Shown: positions 35,625-45,232 of the stretch, piece by piece
Position numbering within the stretch: position 1 is the stretch's first letter
How the letters are laid out: each line of letters starts with the position of its first letter
NCBI RefSeq assembly: GCF_021502575.1
Contig: NZ_JAKFGN010000003.1
Coordinates: forward strand, 124,001 to 188,000
Length of the DNA: 64,000 bases
From: Bradyrhizobium sp. G127
Lineage (GTDB): Bacteria > Pseudomonadota > Alphaproteobacteria > Rhizobiales > Xanthobacteraceae
Direction: 5' to 3'
The notes under the pieces: model-generated
Database searches by the model: none
Told to the model about the DNA's origin: nothing
What the model saw: only the letters and a program-made list of their open reading frames with translations
Program-made: the position numbers and the translations under genes

Positions 35625-36275
35625 ATGACGGTCATGCCAACGGCGAAACTCAAGCGGGCCGCCGCGGCGCTTCTCGCGCTCGTCGGCTGGGCGGCGATTG
35701 GGCTTCAATATTACCTCACGATGAAGACCAGCGGAGTGATGGGTCTTTCGCAGATCGAGGGCATTGTCCGCTTCTTCTCCTACTTCACGATTCAGGCCAA
35801 TATCCTCGTCGCGCTGGTGCTGACGGCCTTTGCCATCAAGAGCGGCCCTGATGAATGGCTGGTGCACCCCTTCGTGCGCTCGGCCGTGGCGGCATATATC
35901 GCCATGGTCGGTCTGGTGTATGTCGTGCTGTTGCGTCACCTCTGGGCGCTCACCGGCGCGCAGTGGATCGCGGATGTGGCGCTGCATTACGTCATGCCGG
36001 TCGGCTATCTGGCGTTCTGGCTGACCTGTGTTCGCAAGACGGGACTGCGCTGGTACGATCCGCTGCTGTGGCTGATCTATCCGCTGTTCTATCTCGGCTT
36101 CGTGCTGGTACGCGGAAAGATGTCCGGGTTCTATCCGTACCCCTTTATCGACGCCAAGACCTTGGGTTATGCAGGCGTTGCGGCTAATACAGCCGGCTTG
36201 CTGATCGTCTGCGCTGCGCTCGGCGGTTGTCTGGTGGTGATTGGCTTGCGGCTCGCGCGCCGTCAGCCGGCCTGA
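35625..36275 (+). CDS. Pr6Pr family membrane protein
   Basis: A 216-residue membrane protein with six predicted helices and the conserved polar residues of the Pr6Pr group: [15 protein letters not shown] near residues 50-65, [13 protein letters not shown] near 120-135 and [14 protein letters not shown] near 150-163. The pattern resembles the FAR-17a/AIG1 family. The function is unknown in bacteria. It lies 15 bases after the binding-protein gene. Confidence 0.8.
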   Translation: MTVMPTAKLKRAAAALLALVGWAAIGLQYYLTMKTSGVMGLSQIEGIVRFFSYFTIQANILVALVLTAFAIKSGPDEWLVHPFVRSAVAAYIAMVGLVYVVLLRHLWALTGAQWIADVALHYVMPVGYLAFWLTCVRKTGLRWYDPLLWLIYPLFYLGFVLVRGKMSGFYPYPFIDAKTLGYAGVAANTAGLLIVCAALGGCLVVIGLRLARRQPA

Positions 36276-36300
36276 ATGTGTCTTTGCGCGGAGATCCTTG

Positions 36301-37938
36301 ATGTCGAGTGAAATGCCTGCAACCGCGAGCGACCTGCGCGCTCTTGCCGAACAATCCAACGCCTGGCCCTTCGAACAGGCGAAGCAGATTGTGGCGCGGT
36401 TGAAGAAAAAACCGAAGGATGAGGTGCTGTTCGAGACCGGTTACGGTCCGTCGGGCCTGCCGCATATCGGCACCTTCGGCGAAGTGGCGCGCACCACCAT
36501 GGTGCGTTATGCGTTCCGCGTGCTCACCGAGGACAAGATCAAGACGAAACTGCTGGCGTTCTCCGACGACATGGACGGTCTGCGCAAGGTGCCGGACAAC
36601 GTGCCCAACAAGGAGATGCTGGAACAGGACCTCGGTAAGCCGCTGACCCAGGTGCGCGATCCGTTCGGCACGCATCCAAGTTTCGGCGAACACAACAACG
36701 CGCGGCTGCGCGCCTTCCTCGACACCTTCGGATTCGACTACGAATTCGCCAGCTCGACCGAGTATTACAAGTCCGGACGCTTCGACGCGACGCTGCTCAA
36801 GATGCTGGAAAACATCGACAAGGTGATGGCGATCATGCTGCCGTCGCTACGCGAAGAGCGCGCCGCGAGCTATTCGCCGTTCCTGCCCATTTCGCCGCGC
36901 ACCGGAATTGTGTTGCAGGTGCCGATCGTAGCCCATGACACCAAGGCTGGCACGGTCTCCTACGACGATCCCGACACCCAGGAGCGCGTCACCGTTCCGG
37001 TCACCGGAGGACACTGCAAGCTGCAATGGAAGCCAGACTGGGCGATGCGCTGGGTGGCGCTCGGCGTCGATTACGAAATGGCGGGCAAGGACCTGATCGA
37101 CTCAGTCAAGCTGTCCGGCAAGATCTGCTCGGCGCTCGACGGTACGCCGCCGGAAGGCTTCAACTACGAATTGTTTCTCGACGACAAGGGCCAGAAGATT
37201 TCCAAGTCGAAGGGCAATGGCCTCACCATCGACGAGTGGCTGCGTTATGCCTCGCCGGAATCGCTGTCGCTGTTCATGTATCGTGAACCGAAAGCGGCGA
37301 AGCGGCTGTATTTCGATGTCATCCCGCGCAACGTCGATGACTATCAGCAGTTCATCGATGGCTACCCGCGTCAGGACGCCAAGCAGCGCCTGAGCAATCC
37401 GGTCTGGCACATCCATGCGGGCCATCCACCACTGGCCGACATGCCGGTGACCTTCCAGTTGCTGCTAACGCTGGTGTCATCATCGAACGCTGAGAACGCC
37501 GAGACGCTGTGGGGCTTCATCGCCCGCTATCGTCCGGGCGTGACGCCGAAGACCCATCCGAAGCTCGACGCAATGGTCGGCTACGCGATCAACTACTATC
37601 GCGACTTCGTCGCGCCGACGAAAAAGTTCCGTCAGCCGACGGAGAGCGAGCGGGTGGCGCTTCAGGATTTGCGCGATGCGCTATCGCAGTTACCGCCGGA
37701 AGCGTCCGCCGAAGACATCCAGAATGTAGTCTATGAAATCGGCCGCCGCGAGCCGTTCCTCGATCAGGTAAAAAAGGGCAAGGACGGTCGGCCGGGCGTG
37801 TCGCTCGACTGGTTCAACATGCTCTATCAGGTGCTGCTCGGGCAGGAGAAAGGCCCGCGCTTCGGATCGTTCGTCGCGGTCTATGGCATCGCCAACGCGA
37901 TTGCGATGATCGACGGCGCGCTGGCGCGGACAGGATAG
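36301..37938 (+). CDS. lysK: Lysyl-tRNA synthetase, class I
   Basis: A 545-residue class I lysyl-tRNA synthetase, the archaeal-type enzyme used instead of class II LysS in many alphaproteobacteria. The HIGH motif reads GLPHIGTFG (residues 52-60) and the KMSKS motif reads KISKSKGNG near residue 300. The start is the ATG at 36301 ([10 protein letters not shown]); an upstream open frame overlaps the previous gene. It is followed after 25 bases by ybaK, which also handles aminoacyl-tRNA. No class II lysS is seen in the window. Confidence 0.95.
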   Translation: MSSEMPATASDLRALAEQSNAWPFEQAKQIVARLKKKPKDEVLFETGYGPSGLPHIGTFGEVARTTMVRYAFRVLTEDKIKTKLLAFSDDMDGLRKVPDNVPNKEMLEQDLGKPLTQVRDPFGTHPSFGEHNNARLRAFLDTFGFDYEFASSTEYYKSGRFDATLLKMLENIDKVMAIMLPSLREERAASYSPFLPISPRTGIVLQVPIVAHDTKAGTVSYDDPDTQERVTVPVTGGHCKLQWKPDWAMRWVALGVDYEMAGKDLIDSVKLSGKICSALDGTPPEGFNYELFLDDKGQKISKSKGNGLTIDEWLRYASPESLSLFMYREPKAAKRLYFDVIPRNVDDYQQFIDGYPRQDAKQRLSNPVWHIHAGHPPLADMPVTFQLLLTLVSSSNAENAETLWGFIARYRPGVTPKTHPKLDAMVGYAINYYRDFVAPTKKFRQPTESERVALQDLRDALSQLPPEASAEDIQNVVYEIGRREPFLDQVKKGKDGRPGVSLDWFNMLYQVLLGQEKGPRFGSFVAVYGIANAIAMIDGALARTG

Positions 37939-37963
37939 CCGTCGCGCGGTTCCGGAGCCACGA

Positions 37964-38437
37964 ATGTCCAAAGTGACGCGCGCAACGAAGATGCTGGAGC
38001 AGGCAGGGATCGCCTTCACGGTCCATACCTACGATTACGACGGCGACGCCGACCGGATCGGATTGCAGGCCGCGGAGGCGCTCGGCGAGCCGCCGTCGCG
38101 CGTGCTTAAATCGCTGATGGCGCTGGTCGATGGCAGGCCGGTTTGCGTGATCGTTCCTTCGGACCGCGAAGTCTCGATGAAAAGACTGGCGGCTACATTC
38201 AGCGGGAAATCTGCGCAGATGATGAAGCCGGCGGATGCCGAGCGCCTGTCGGGATACAAGGTTGGCGGCATCAGCCCATTCGGGCAGATGCGCGCGCCTC
38301 GCGCCGCCATTGAGGAAGAGGCGATGGTGAACGATCTGGTGTTCATCAATGGCGGGCAGCGCGGATTGCAGGTGCGGCTTGATCCGCGCGACGCGGTCAA
38401 GGTGCTGAACGCACTCGTCGCGCCGCTCGTGGCCTGA
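37964..38437 (+). CDS. ybaK: Cys-tRNA(Pro) deacylase
   Basis: A 157-residue protein of the YbaK/EbsC family, which hydrolyses Cys-tRNA(Pro) formed by prolyl-tRNA synthetase error. The catalytic Lys region is RVLKSLMALVDG, and GGISPFGQ matches the conserved substrate-loop motif. Length is typical. It is likely cotranscribed with lysK, grouping two tRNA-charging functions. Confidence 0.92.
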   Translation: MSKVTRATKMLEQAGIAFTVHTYDYDGDADRIGLQAAEALGEPPSRVLKSLMALVDGRPVCVIVPSDREVSMKRLAATFSGKSAQMMKPADAERLSGYKVGGISPFGQMRAPRAAIEEEAMVNDLVFINGGQRGLQVRLDPRDAVKVLNALVAPLVA

Positions 38438-38446
38438 TGCGGCGCG

Positions 38447-39073
38447 TTACTGGCTTGCCCACACGATGCGGGCGATCCACTCGACGTTTTTGGCGTCGAT
38501 GACGCGGTCCTTGTGCGCCGGATTGAGCGATTGCAGTTCGATGACTTTCGCGGTCCGGCGCTTCAGTTCCTTGACCATGACCTCGCCGTCCTTTGTCTTG
38601 ACGACGACGCGATCGCCGCGCCGGATCGGCGATTCCGGCGAGACGATGATGACGTCGCCATCGCGATAGGCCGGCTTCATCGAATCGCCGGAAATTTCCA
38701 GCGCATAGGCATGCTCGTCGTTGACCGACGGAAGACCGACTTCGTCCCAGCCTTTGCCGACGGGAAAGCCGCCATCGTCAAAATAGCCGCCAGTGCCGGC
38801 TTCGGCGAATCCCAAAAGCGGCACAGCCTGCACAGTGCGCGCGGTATCCTCGATGAGGTGGACGAATGTATCGATGGTTGTGCCGGTTGCTGCCAGCGCC
38901 TTGGCCACCGATTCGGTGGAAGGCCAGCGTTCGCGCCCGTCCGGCGTGACGCGTTTCGATTTGTTGAACGTGGTGGGGTCGAGCCCGGCGCGCTTGGCAA
39001 GCGCGGATGCCGATAGTCCTGCACGCTCGGCGAGGCGATCGAGCGCATTCCAGATCTGATCGTGAGTGAGCAT
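38447..39073 (-). CDS. S24 family (LexA-like) HTH transcriptional regulator
   Basis: A 208-residue regulator. The N-terminal helix-turn-helix (about 10-70) includes LSASALAKRAGLDPTTFNKS. The C-terminal S24 peptidase domain carries the nucleophile in EISGDSMKPAYRDGD and the general-base Lys in VMVKELKR. A possible Ala-Gly self-cleavage site lies in GFAEAGTGG. This looks like a phage-repressor-type regulator fixed in alphaproteobacterial chromosomes, and is not canonical LexA. No prophage genes surround it. The target genes are unknown. Confidence 0.88.
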   Translation of the reverse strand: MLTHDQIWNALDRLAERAGLSASALAKRAGLDPTTFNKSKRVTPDGRERWPSTESVAKALAATGTTIDTFVHLIEDTARTVQAVPLLGFAEAGTGGYFDDGGFPVGKGWDEVGLPSVNDEHAYALEISGDSMKPAYRDGDVIIVSPESPIRRGDRVVVKTKDGEVMVKELKRRTAKVIELQSLNPAHKDRVIDAKNVEWIARIVWASQ

Positions 39074-39291
39074 GGACGTTGGCCGGATGAATGGCCGGCC
39101 AAGGGAGACCGGGCGGTGAATTTTATCGGAAATCTAGGAATTATTACCTTGAATCGCGGGCGTCTGCAATCGGCTGCTATTCCAAATGCTGCCCTTGAAG
39201 TGACTGGAGCGCGCCGATACGGTCTGCCGGACTTTCGGCCGAGTGCCGAAAAATCATGAAATAATTCAACAGCTCACGAGAATCCGCCAGC

Positions 39292-39636
39292 GTGACCACG
39301 ATCTACAAGATTTGCCCCGCGTCCGCCTGGCGCGAGGCCGAGCGGCAGGGCGTCTTTCGCGGCAGCGCTGACGACCGGCGCGACGGGTTTATTCATTTTT
39401 CGGCGGCGTCCCAGGTCGCGGGCACGGCGGCAAAGCATTTTGCCGGGCAGATCGGCCTGTTCCTGATCGCCATCGACGCCGCAGCTCTGGGCGAGGCGTT
39501 GAAATGGGAGCCATCGCGCGGCGGTGAGTTGTTTCCGCATCTCTATGGCGAACTCGATATCGGCGCTGTGACCAATATTCTCGACCTGCGCGCCCGATCC
39601 GACGGCTCGCACGATATTCCGGAGTTGGTCTCGTGA
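39292..39636 (+). CDS. DUF952 family protein
   Basis: A 114-residue protein matching DUF952: it begins with TTIYKICPASAWREAERQG and has DGFIHFSAASQVAGTA and LFPHLYGELD. The family's role is unknown. The start is GTG. The stop overlaps the GTG start of pyrD (GTGA), a coupling with pyrD seen widely in alphaproteobacteria. Confidence 0.9.
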   Translation: MTTIYKICPASAWREAERQGVFRGSADDRRDGFIHFSAASQVAGTAAKHFAGQIGLFLIAIDAAALGEALKWEPSRGGELFPHLYGELDIGAVTNILDLRARSDGSHDIPELVS

Positions 39637-40727
39637 TCCGTGCCTTCGATCTCTTCACGTTGCCGCTGCTGCGCCGGCTTGATCCCGAGGACGCACACCG
39701 GCTGGCGATCGGCGGATTGCGGCTGCTTCCCGCCATGAAGCCGCGCGCAGACGACCCCCGGCTCGCCACGCGGGCGTTCGGCCTGAATTTTCCCAATCCC
39801 GTAGGCATGGCGGCGGGCTTCGACAAGAATGCCGAGGTGCCGGACGCACTGTTGCGGCTGGGTTTCGGCTTTGTCGAGATCGGCTCGGTGACGCCGAAGC
39901 CGCAAGAGGGCAATCCGCGCCCGCGTCTGTTTCGTCTGGAGCAGGATTCCGGCGTTATCAATCGCATGGGTTTCAACAATGACGGCGCGGAAGCCGTGCT
40001 CCGGCGCATGGCCGCGCGCGCACGCCTTGGCGGAATCGTCGGCGTCAATGTCGGGGCCAACAAGGATTCGGCTGATCGCACAGCGGATTATGTCCGGCTG
40101 ATCGAACTTTTCGCGCCGGTGGCGAGTTACTTCACCATCAACATATCGTCGCCCAACACGCCGGGTCTGCGCAACTTGCAGCAGGCGGCGGCGCTGGACG
40201 ATCTGCTGGCGCGGGTGGTCGATGCGCGCGAGCGCGTACGCAAGAACGCGGGCGATTCGCCGCTGCTGTTGAAGATCGCGCCCGATCTGACATTGCAAGA
40301 ACTCGACGACGTCGTTCACATCGCGCGCTCGCGCCGGGTCGATGGTATGATCGTTGCCAATACCACGTTGTCGCGGCCGGTGTCTTTGCGTGATCAGGCG
40401 CGGGCGAAGGAGCAGGGCGGCTTGTCGGGACGGCCGCTGCTGAGACTCTCCACGCGGATGGTGGCGGAAACCTATGTACGCGCCGAGGGCGCATTCCCGC
40501 TGATTGGCGTCGGCGGGATCGATTCCGGCGGCGCTGCGCTGATGAAGATTCGTGCCGGTGCCAGCCTGATCCAGCTCTATTCGTCACTGATCTACAAGGG
40601 TCTTGGGCTCGTCGAGGACATCAAGGCTGATCTGGTGTCCACGCTGCGGCGGACCGGACGCGAGAGTCTGTCCGAAATTGTCGGCGCAGATGCGGCGACG
40701 ATTACTGCGGAGCCCTGGCCGGAATAA
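39633..40727 (+). CDS. pyrD: Dihydroorotate dehydrogenase (quinone), class 2
   Basis: A 364-residue membrane-associated flavoprotein that oxidises dihydroorotate to orotate in pyrimidine synthesis and passes electrons to quinone. Class 2 features are the N-terminal helix region before residue 45, PVGMAAGFDKNAEVP, the signature GSVTPKPQEGNPRPRLFRL, the catalytic Ser in NISSPNTPGLRNLQ, and VGGIDSGGAA near the FMN phosphate. The start is GTG, overlapping the DUF952 stop. The 3' end overlaps the convergent MATE gene by 26 bases. Confidence 0.95.
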   Translation: MIRAFDLFTLPLLRRLDPEDAHRLAIGGLRLLPAMKPRADDPRLATRAFGLNFPNPVGMAAGFDKNAEVPDALLRLGFGFVEIGSVTPKPQEGNPRPRLFRLEQDSGVINRMGFNNDGAEAVLRRMAARARLGGIVGVNVGANKDSADRTADYVRLIELFAPVASYFTINISSPNTPGLRNLQQAAALDDLLARVVDARERVRKNAGDSPLLLKIAPDLTLQELDDVVHIARSRRVDGMIVANTTLSRPVSLRDQARAKEQGGLSGRPLLRLSTRMVAETYVRAEGAFPLIGVGGIDSGGAALMKIRAGASLIQLYSSLIYKGLGLVEDIKADLVSTLRRTGRESLSEIVGADAATITAEPWPE

Positions 40728-42054
40728 GCTGCGGCGCGGTGTCAGCGAACGTACTGCGCGCCAGCGCGGGATAGCGCCAGGCCTGCAGCAGGCCGCGCGC
40801 CATGAAGAACACCAGAAGCGCGCCCCAGAGGCCGTTGTTGCCGAGCGGCTGCAGCAGCCACCATGCCGCAAGGTAGATGATGAAGGACGCCACCATCAGG
40901 TTGCGCATGTCCCGCGCCCATGTCGCACCGATATAGATTCCGTCGAAGCTGTACGCCATCACGCCGCAGACCGGCGCAAGGGCGGCAAGCCACATGAAGT
41001 TGCGCGCGGCGGCGCGAACCTCCGGGCTGGTGGTGATGGCATCGATTAACGGCCCGCCCGCCAAGAGGAAAATTAGCGTCACCGTAGCGCCGAATACAAA
41101 ACCCCAGAGCGTGACAAGCTTGACGGCCTGCGCGAAGCCGTGCCGGTCGCGCGCGCCGACACTTCGCCCGCACAACTGTTCTGCTGCGTTGGCCAGCCCG
41201 TCGAGAAAGAATGAACCGATCAGGATGAAGTTGTTCAGCACCGCGTTGGCGGCAAGCACGTTGTCGCCTGCGCGCGCGCCTTGCGCTGTGAAGAACAGGA
41301 ATGCAGCAATCAGCGCCGCCGTGCGGATCATGATGTCGCGGTTGATCCCCAGCATGTGCAGAAGCTTGCTGCGATCCAGCAGCACATCGCGCGGGACGCC
41401 GATGCGCCCGCCCAGGCTTCGCCATGCAACGGCGGCACCCGCGATCAGTCCGATCCCTTCGGCGATGACGGCTGCGATCGCCGCGCCGGCGATTCCTGTC
41501 CCGAGGCCGAGCACTAGCCAGGCCGTTGTGGCCATGTTGACCACATTGATGATCACCTGAAGCGCGAGCGCGGTTCCGGTGCGGGCCTGTCCCACCAGCC
41601 AGCCGAGCAGGACATAATTCGCCAGCACGAAAGGCGCCGACCACAGCCGGATCGCGAAATACTGGCGCGCCGCACCGGTTACAGCTTCGCTGCCGCCCAT
41701 CAGGCTGAAAATCAGCGCAGAGACAGGCGCATGCAGGGCGATTAAAAGAACGCCGACGAAGAGTGCGATCAGCAGCGCCCGCGCGAGAACCGCGCGAATT
41801 TCGAGCCGGTCATCCGCGCCCACTGCCTGCGCCGTGAAGGCGACCGTTCCCATGCGCAGAAAACCGAACAGCCAGAACATGCAGTCGAAGACGATGGAGG
41901 CGATGGCGACGCCGCCGAGAAGATAGGGCTCGCCAAGACGCCCCACGGCGGCTGTCGCGACGACGCCGAGGAACGGCGTTGTCAGATTGGCCAGCATTGC
42001 CGGTGCGGCGATGGCGAAAACGCGTCCGCTGGTGACCTGGAACGATCCGCTCAA
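40702..42054 (-). CDS. MATE family efflux transporter (DinF-like)
   Basis: A 450-residue transporter with twelve predicted helices of the MATE superfamily, DinF subgroup. Characteristic segments are PAMLANLTTPFLGVVATAAVG in helix 1, FGFLRMGTVAFTAQAVGA and LDGLANAAEQLCGRSVGA. It begins with a TTG codon directly after the stop of the upstream DUF6460 gene, so the two are likely cotranscribed and coupled. Substrate unknown. Its end overlaps pyrD on the other strand. Confidence 0.88.
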   Translation of the reverse strand: MSGSFQVTSGRVFAIAAPAMLANLTTPFLGVVATAAVGRLGEPYLLGGVAIASIVFDCMFWLFGFLRMGTVAFTAQAVGADDRLEIRAVLARALLIALFVGVLLIALHAPVSALIFSLMGGSEAVTGAARQYFAIRLWSAPFVLANYVLLGWLVGQARTGTALALQVIINVVNMATTAWLVLGLGTGIAGAAIAAVIAEGIGLIAGAAVAWRSLGGRIGVPRDVLLDRSKLLHMLGINRDIMIRTAALIAAFLFFTAQGARAGDNVLAANAVLNNFILIGSFFLDGLANAAEQLCGRSVGARDRHGFAQAVKLVTLWGFVFGATVTLIFLLAGGPLIDAITTSPEVRAAARNFMWLAALAPVCGVMAYSFDGIYIGATWARDMRNLMVASFIIYLAAWWLLQPLGNNGLWGALLVFFMARGLLQAWRYPALARSTFADTAPQLIPARAPQ

Positions 42055-42360
42055 TCAGCGAGGCCGCTGTGTGTTGAACAGTCGCGAGATCAGCCATACC
42101 GGGATCACGATCACCGCGCCCAGTAGGAAGTAGCGCCACACGCCGTTGATGAAGTCAAAGCCCAGATTCCAGATCCAGTCGATCAGGCGGCGAATGCTGT
42201 AGACGATATTCCACGGATCGAACCCGATCGCGGCGAGCACCACGCCGACGAGCAGCGACAGCAGCACCAGCCGCAGAAATACGGCCAGCGGCGAGCCGCC
42301 GAGAAAGCGCGACAGGGTATCGTCGTTCCTGACTGGCACTTCTCTCACGTCGTCCGGCAT
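42055..42360 (-). CDS. DUF6460-type small membrane protein
   Basis: A 101-residue protein with a soluble N-terminus (NDDTLSRFLGGSPLAVFLRL) and two hydrophobic helices (about 27-48 and 76-93). It matches the small alphaproteobacterial membrane family DUF6460. Function unknown. The next gene, a MATE transporter, starts immediately after its stop. Confidence 0.75.
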   Translation of the reverse strand: MPDDVREVPVRNDDTLSRFLGGSPLAVFLRLVLLSLLVGVVLAAIGFDPWNIVYSIRRLIDWIWNLGFDFINGVWRYFLLGAVIVIPVWLISRLFNTQRPR

Positions 42361-42427
42361 CGTCGTCTCCTCAATGTCGTGTGCTCATTGCACACTAGCA
42401 CGCACATGGGAGATCGTCTCCCCTCCG

Positions 42428-44104
42428 TCAATGGCTTTCAGCGGTCGCCGGAGACGGAATTGTCTCCTCGGAGATTAACATCCGTTCAAGTGTCTCGAGC
42501 CGGTCGGCGTCGCGCGGCGGTTTGTCCCACCGCAGGCGGCTAATGCGGGGGAATCGCATCGCCACGCCGGACTTGTGCCGGGCCGAACGCGCCAGCCCTT
42601 CGAAAGCCACCTCGAACACCAGCCCCTGATCCGGCTCATGAACCACATGACGCACCGGGCCGAATTTCTCGGTCGTATGGCGGCGCACGAAGCGGTCGAT
42701 TTGAATCAGCTCCTCGTCGGTGAATCCGAAATAGGCCTTGCCGACCGGCACAAGCTGGTCGCCATCGTCGCCCTTGGTCCAGACGCCGAAAGTATAATCG
42801 GAGTAGTACGACGAGCGCTTGCCGTGGCCGCGCTGGGCGTACATCAGCACGGCGTCGATGATGTGCGGATCGCGTTTCCATTTCCACCACTGCCCTTTTG
42901 GGCGACCGGGCAGATAGGGCGCGTCGTTGCGTTTCAACATCACGCCCTCGACCGCATCGGCATCGTCGCCCGCGCCTGCGCTGCCGGGATTGGCGCGGGC
43001 GGCGGTGAGATCATTCCATGACGCGAACGGTATCTGCGGCGAGAGATCGATGCGCGGATCGGCAAGCTGCGCGATGAAGGCCTCGAGTTTTGCGCGCCGC
43101 TCGATAAAGGTCAGCATCCGCAGGTCGTTCTCGCCATCGCTGAGCAGATCGTAAGCTCGCAGATGGATGGGATAATCCTTCATCAGCTTCGGCGTGACGC
43201 TTTTACGATTGAGCCGCTGCTGCAATACGTTGAAGGTCTGCACCCGTCCGTCGCGCAGCACCAGCAGTTCGCCATCGAGAGCGCCGGGGACGTGCAGCGA
43301 CGGTGCCAGATCCGGAAAGCTTTTGGTGATGTCCTCGCCGGTCCGCGAATAGAGTCGCGTGAGGATGTTGCCACCGTTATCGCGTCCACAGACGGCCTGC
43401 ACGCGAATGCCGTCCCATTTCCACTCGGCGGTGAAATCCTCCGGCGAGAGATTGGCGAAATCTGTATCCTCGATGGCATGTGCCAGCATCACCGGGTGGA
43501 ACGGCGCGGGATCGTAGTTGACCGGTTTGTCGGCGCGGCCCTCCAGCCACGCGAACAGATCGAGATAGGGTGGCGCGATCCCGGGCCAGATCAACTCAAC
43601 GTCGTGCGCGTCTTTCTCGGCAAGCGCCGCCGCGGCGGTCTTTGCCAGCCGCGCCGAGACACCGATGCGCAATCCTCCGGTGACGAGCTTGAGCAGCGCC
43701 CAGCGGCCGGTCTCGTCAAGTTCATCGAGCCAGCGCACAAGCTGCGCCGGGATTTCGGTCTTGCCCAGCGTATTGAAAGTGGTAACGACGTCGGTCAACG
43801 TTGGCGGGGGCGGCGAATTGTTCGCGCGCCTGTCCGCCGGCCACATCAGCGCAACGGTTTCCGAGAGATCGCCGACGTAATCATAGGACAGCGCGAACAG
43901 CACCGGGTCGGTGCGCGCGGCGATCAGGTTACGGATCAGGCCAGCCTTGGCGTGGCGAAAAGAGAGCGCGCCGGTGAGCGCCGCCAGTGCCCAGCCACGA
44001 TCCGGGTCCGGCACCTCGCGAAAGTAACCGGTGATCAGCCGCAGCTTGTTGTTGCGTCCCGGCTCGTAGGCGAGGCGGTCGAGCAGATGCGCGAAGCGGT
44101 TCAT
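42428..44104 (-). CDS. ATP-dependent DNA ligase of the ligase-associated damage-response cluster
   Basis: A 558-residue ATP-dependent ligase of the group called cisplatin damage response ligase (TIGR04120). The adenylated Lys lies in the motif EWKWDGIRVQ at residue 229. Further ligase motifs are RLYSRTGEDIT, ALDGELLV and GVMLKRNDAPYLPGRPKGQW with its Lys residues. The N-terminal 200 residues form the DNA-binding domain and the C-terminal part the OB-fold. It seals nicks in a repair pathway separate from replicative NAD-dependent LigA. Its start overlaps the stop of the exonuclease gene (ATGA). The other two cluster genes lie at 46.7-50.0 kb. Confidence 0.93.
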   Translation of the reverse strand: MNRFAHLLDRLAYEPGRNNKLRLITGYFREVPDPDRGWALAALTGALSFRHAKAGLIRNLIAARTDPVLFALSYDYVGDLSETVALMWPADRRANNSPPPPTLTDVVTTFNTLGKTEIPAQLVRWLDELDETGRWALLKLVTGGLRIGVSARLAKTAAAALAEKDAHDVELIWPGIAPPYLDLFAWLEGRADKPVNYDPAPFHPVMLAHAIEDTDFANLSPEDFTAEWKWDGIRVQAVCGRDNGGNILTRLYSRTGEDITKSFPDLAPSLHVPGALDGELLVLRDGRVQTFNVLQQRLNRKSVTPKLMKDYPIHLRAYDLLSDGENDLRMLTFIERRAKLEAFIAQLADPRIDLSPQIPFASWNDLTAARANPGSAGAGDDADAVEGVMLKRNDAPYLPGRPKGQWWKWKRDPHIIDAVLMYAQRGHGKRSSYYSDYTFGVWTKGDDGDQLVPVGKAYFGFTDEELIQIDRFVRRHTTEKFGPVRHVVHEPDQGLVFEVAFEGLARSARHKSGVAMRFPRISRLRWDKPPRDADRLETLERMLISEETIPSPATAESH

Positions 44105-45150
44105 GGCGCCGCCGCCTCATCCGCCAGCGCTGAATCTCCGTCCTCATCACCATATCCGACCAGATCGAGCGGCCGCGCTTTTAGTCCCTTCGATTGGCAC
44201 CAGTGCATCAATGCGTCTTCCTGCCCGTGCGTGACCCAGATCTCGCCTGCGCCGGTCGCATCGATTGTCGCGGTGAGACCGTCCCAGTCGGCATGATCGG
44301 AAATCACCAGCGGCAGTTCGATGCCCTTCTGTCGCGCGCGGGCACGCACCCGCATCCAGCCCGACGCAAAGGCTGCGACAGGGTCGGGAAACCGCCGTGT
44401 CCAGATGTCGGTGATGGCGGTGGGCGGCGCCAGTGTAACGGTGCCGGTGAGGTCGGCTTTCTTCATACCCCTGGCCATCCGGAGGTCGCCGAGGCCGATA
44501 CCGCGACTCTCGTAGTAGCGGGTGATCTTTTCCATAGCGCCATGCAGGTAGATCGGTGCGTCGTAGCCGGCGGCGCGGATCATGGCGATGACTCGCTGCG
44601 CCTTGCCGAGCGAGTAGGCCCCAACCAGATGCGCGCGGTCGGGAAACAGCGCTACGGAGGACAGCAGTTTTGCGACTTCGGCCGCCGCATCGCCGTGGCG
44701 GAAAACGGGGAGCCCAAACGTGGCCTCGGTGATGAACACGTCGCACGGCACAACCTCGAAGGGTGCGCAGGTCGGATCGGGCGCGTCCTTGTAGTCACCC
44801 GATGCGACGATTCGGGTTGTCCCGCCCGTCACCGCGATCTGCGCCGAGCCCAGCACATGGCCCGCCGGATGAAATGTGACGCTGACGCCGCCGAGCCTGA
44901 TGGTCTCGCCATAGGCAATCGCCTGTGTGCTGCCGGCGAAATTGTCGCCATAGCGCAGCCGCATGATGTCGAGAGTTTCCTGCGTCGCCAGCACAGCGTT
45001 GTGGCCCGGGCGGGCATGATCGGAATGGCCGTGGGTAATCAGCGCTCGCTCGACCGGCCGCACCGGATCGATGTAAAAGTCGCCGGGCTTGCAGCACAGC
45101 CCGGCGGCGATGGGCATCAATATGTCCTGTGGACGCTTCTGCGTAATCAT
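44101..45150 (-). CDS. Ligase-associated DNA damage response exonuclease (MBL fold)
   Basis: A protein of about 349 residues of the metallo-beta-lactamase/beta-CASP group (TIGR04122). The metal motif THGHSDH is at residues 39-45, with HPAGHVLGSAQI and SGDYKDAPDPT supplying further ligands and ISDHADWDGL the later His. It is SNM1/mRNA-3'-processing-like in fold and probably a 5' exonuclease that cleans DNA ends. The start at 45150 (MITQKRP) is chosen because homologues begin close to the QDILMP segment; ATGs at 45195 and 45213 give a longer form. It is translationally coupled to the ligase gene. Confidence 0.88.
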   Translation of the reverse strand: MITQKRPQDILMPIAAGLCCKPGDFYIDPVRPVERALITHGHSDHARPGHNAVLATQETLDIMRLRYGDNFAGSTQAIAYGETIRLGGVSVTFHPAGHVLGSAQIAVTGGTTRIVASGDYKDAPDPTCAPFEVVPCDVFITEATFGLPVFRHGDAAAEVAKLLSSVALFPDRAHLVGAYSLGKAQRVIAMIRAAGYDAPIYLHGAMEKITRYYESRGIGLGDLRMARGMKKADLTGTVTLAPPTAITDIWTRRFPDPVAAFASGWMRVRARARQKGIELPLVISDHADWDGLTATIDATGAGEIWVTHGQEDALMHWCQSKGLKARPLDLVGYGDEDGDSALADEAAAP

Positions 45151-45232
45151 CTGCGCTATATAGTCGCTCCGGAAGCCCGTTGGAGTCTGGTACATCCTGC
45201 GCGGTTGTCTCATCGAGGTTCAGATCAAGTCC

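Noticed and set aside
38447..39073. S24 regulator as a sign of a prophage
   Set aside because: No other phage gene is nearby; the flanking genes are ordinary chromosomal genes.
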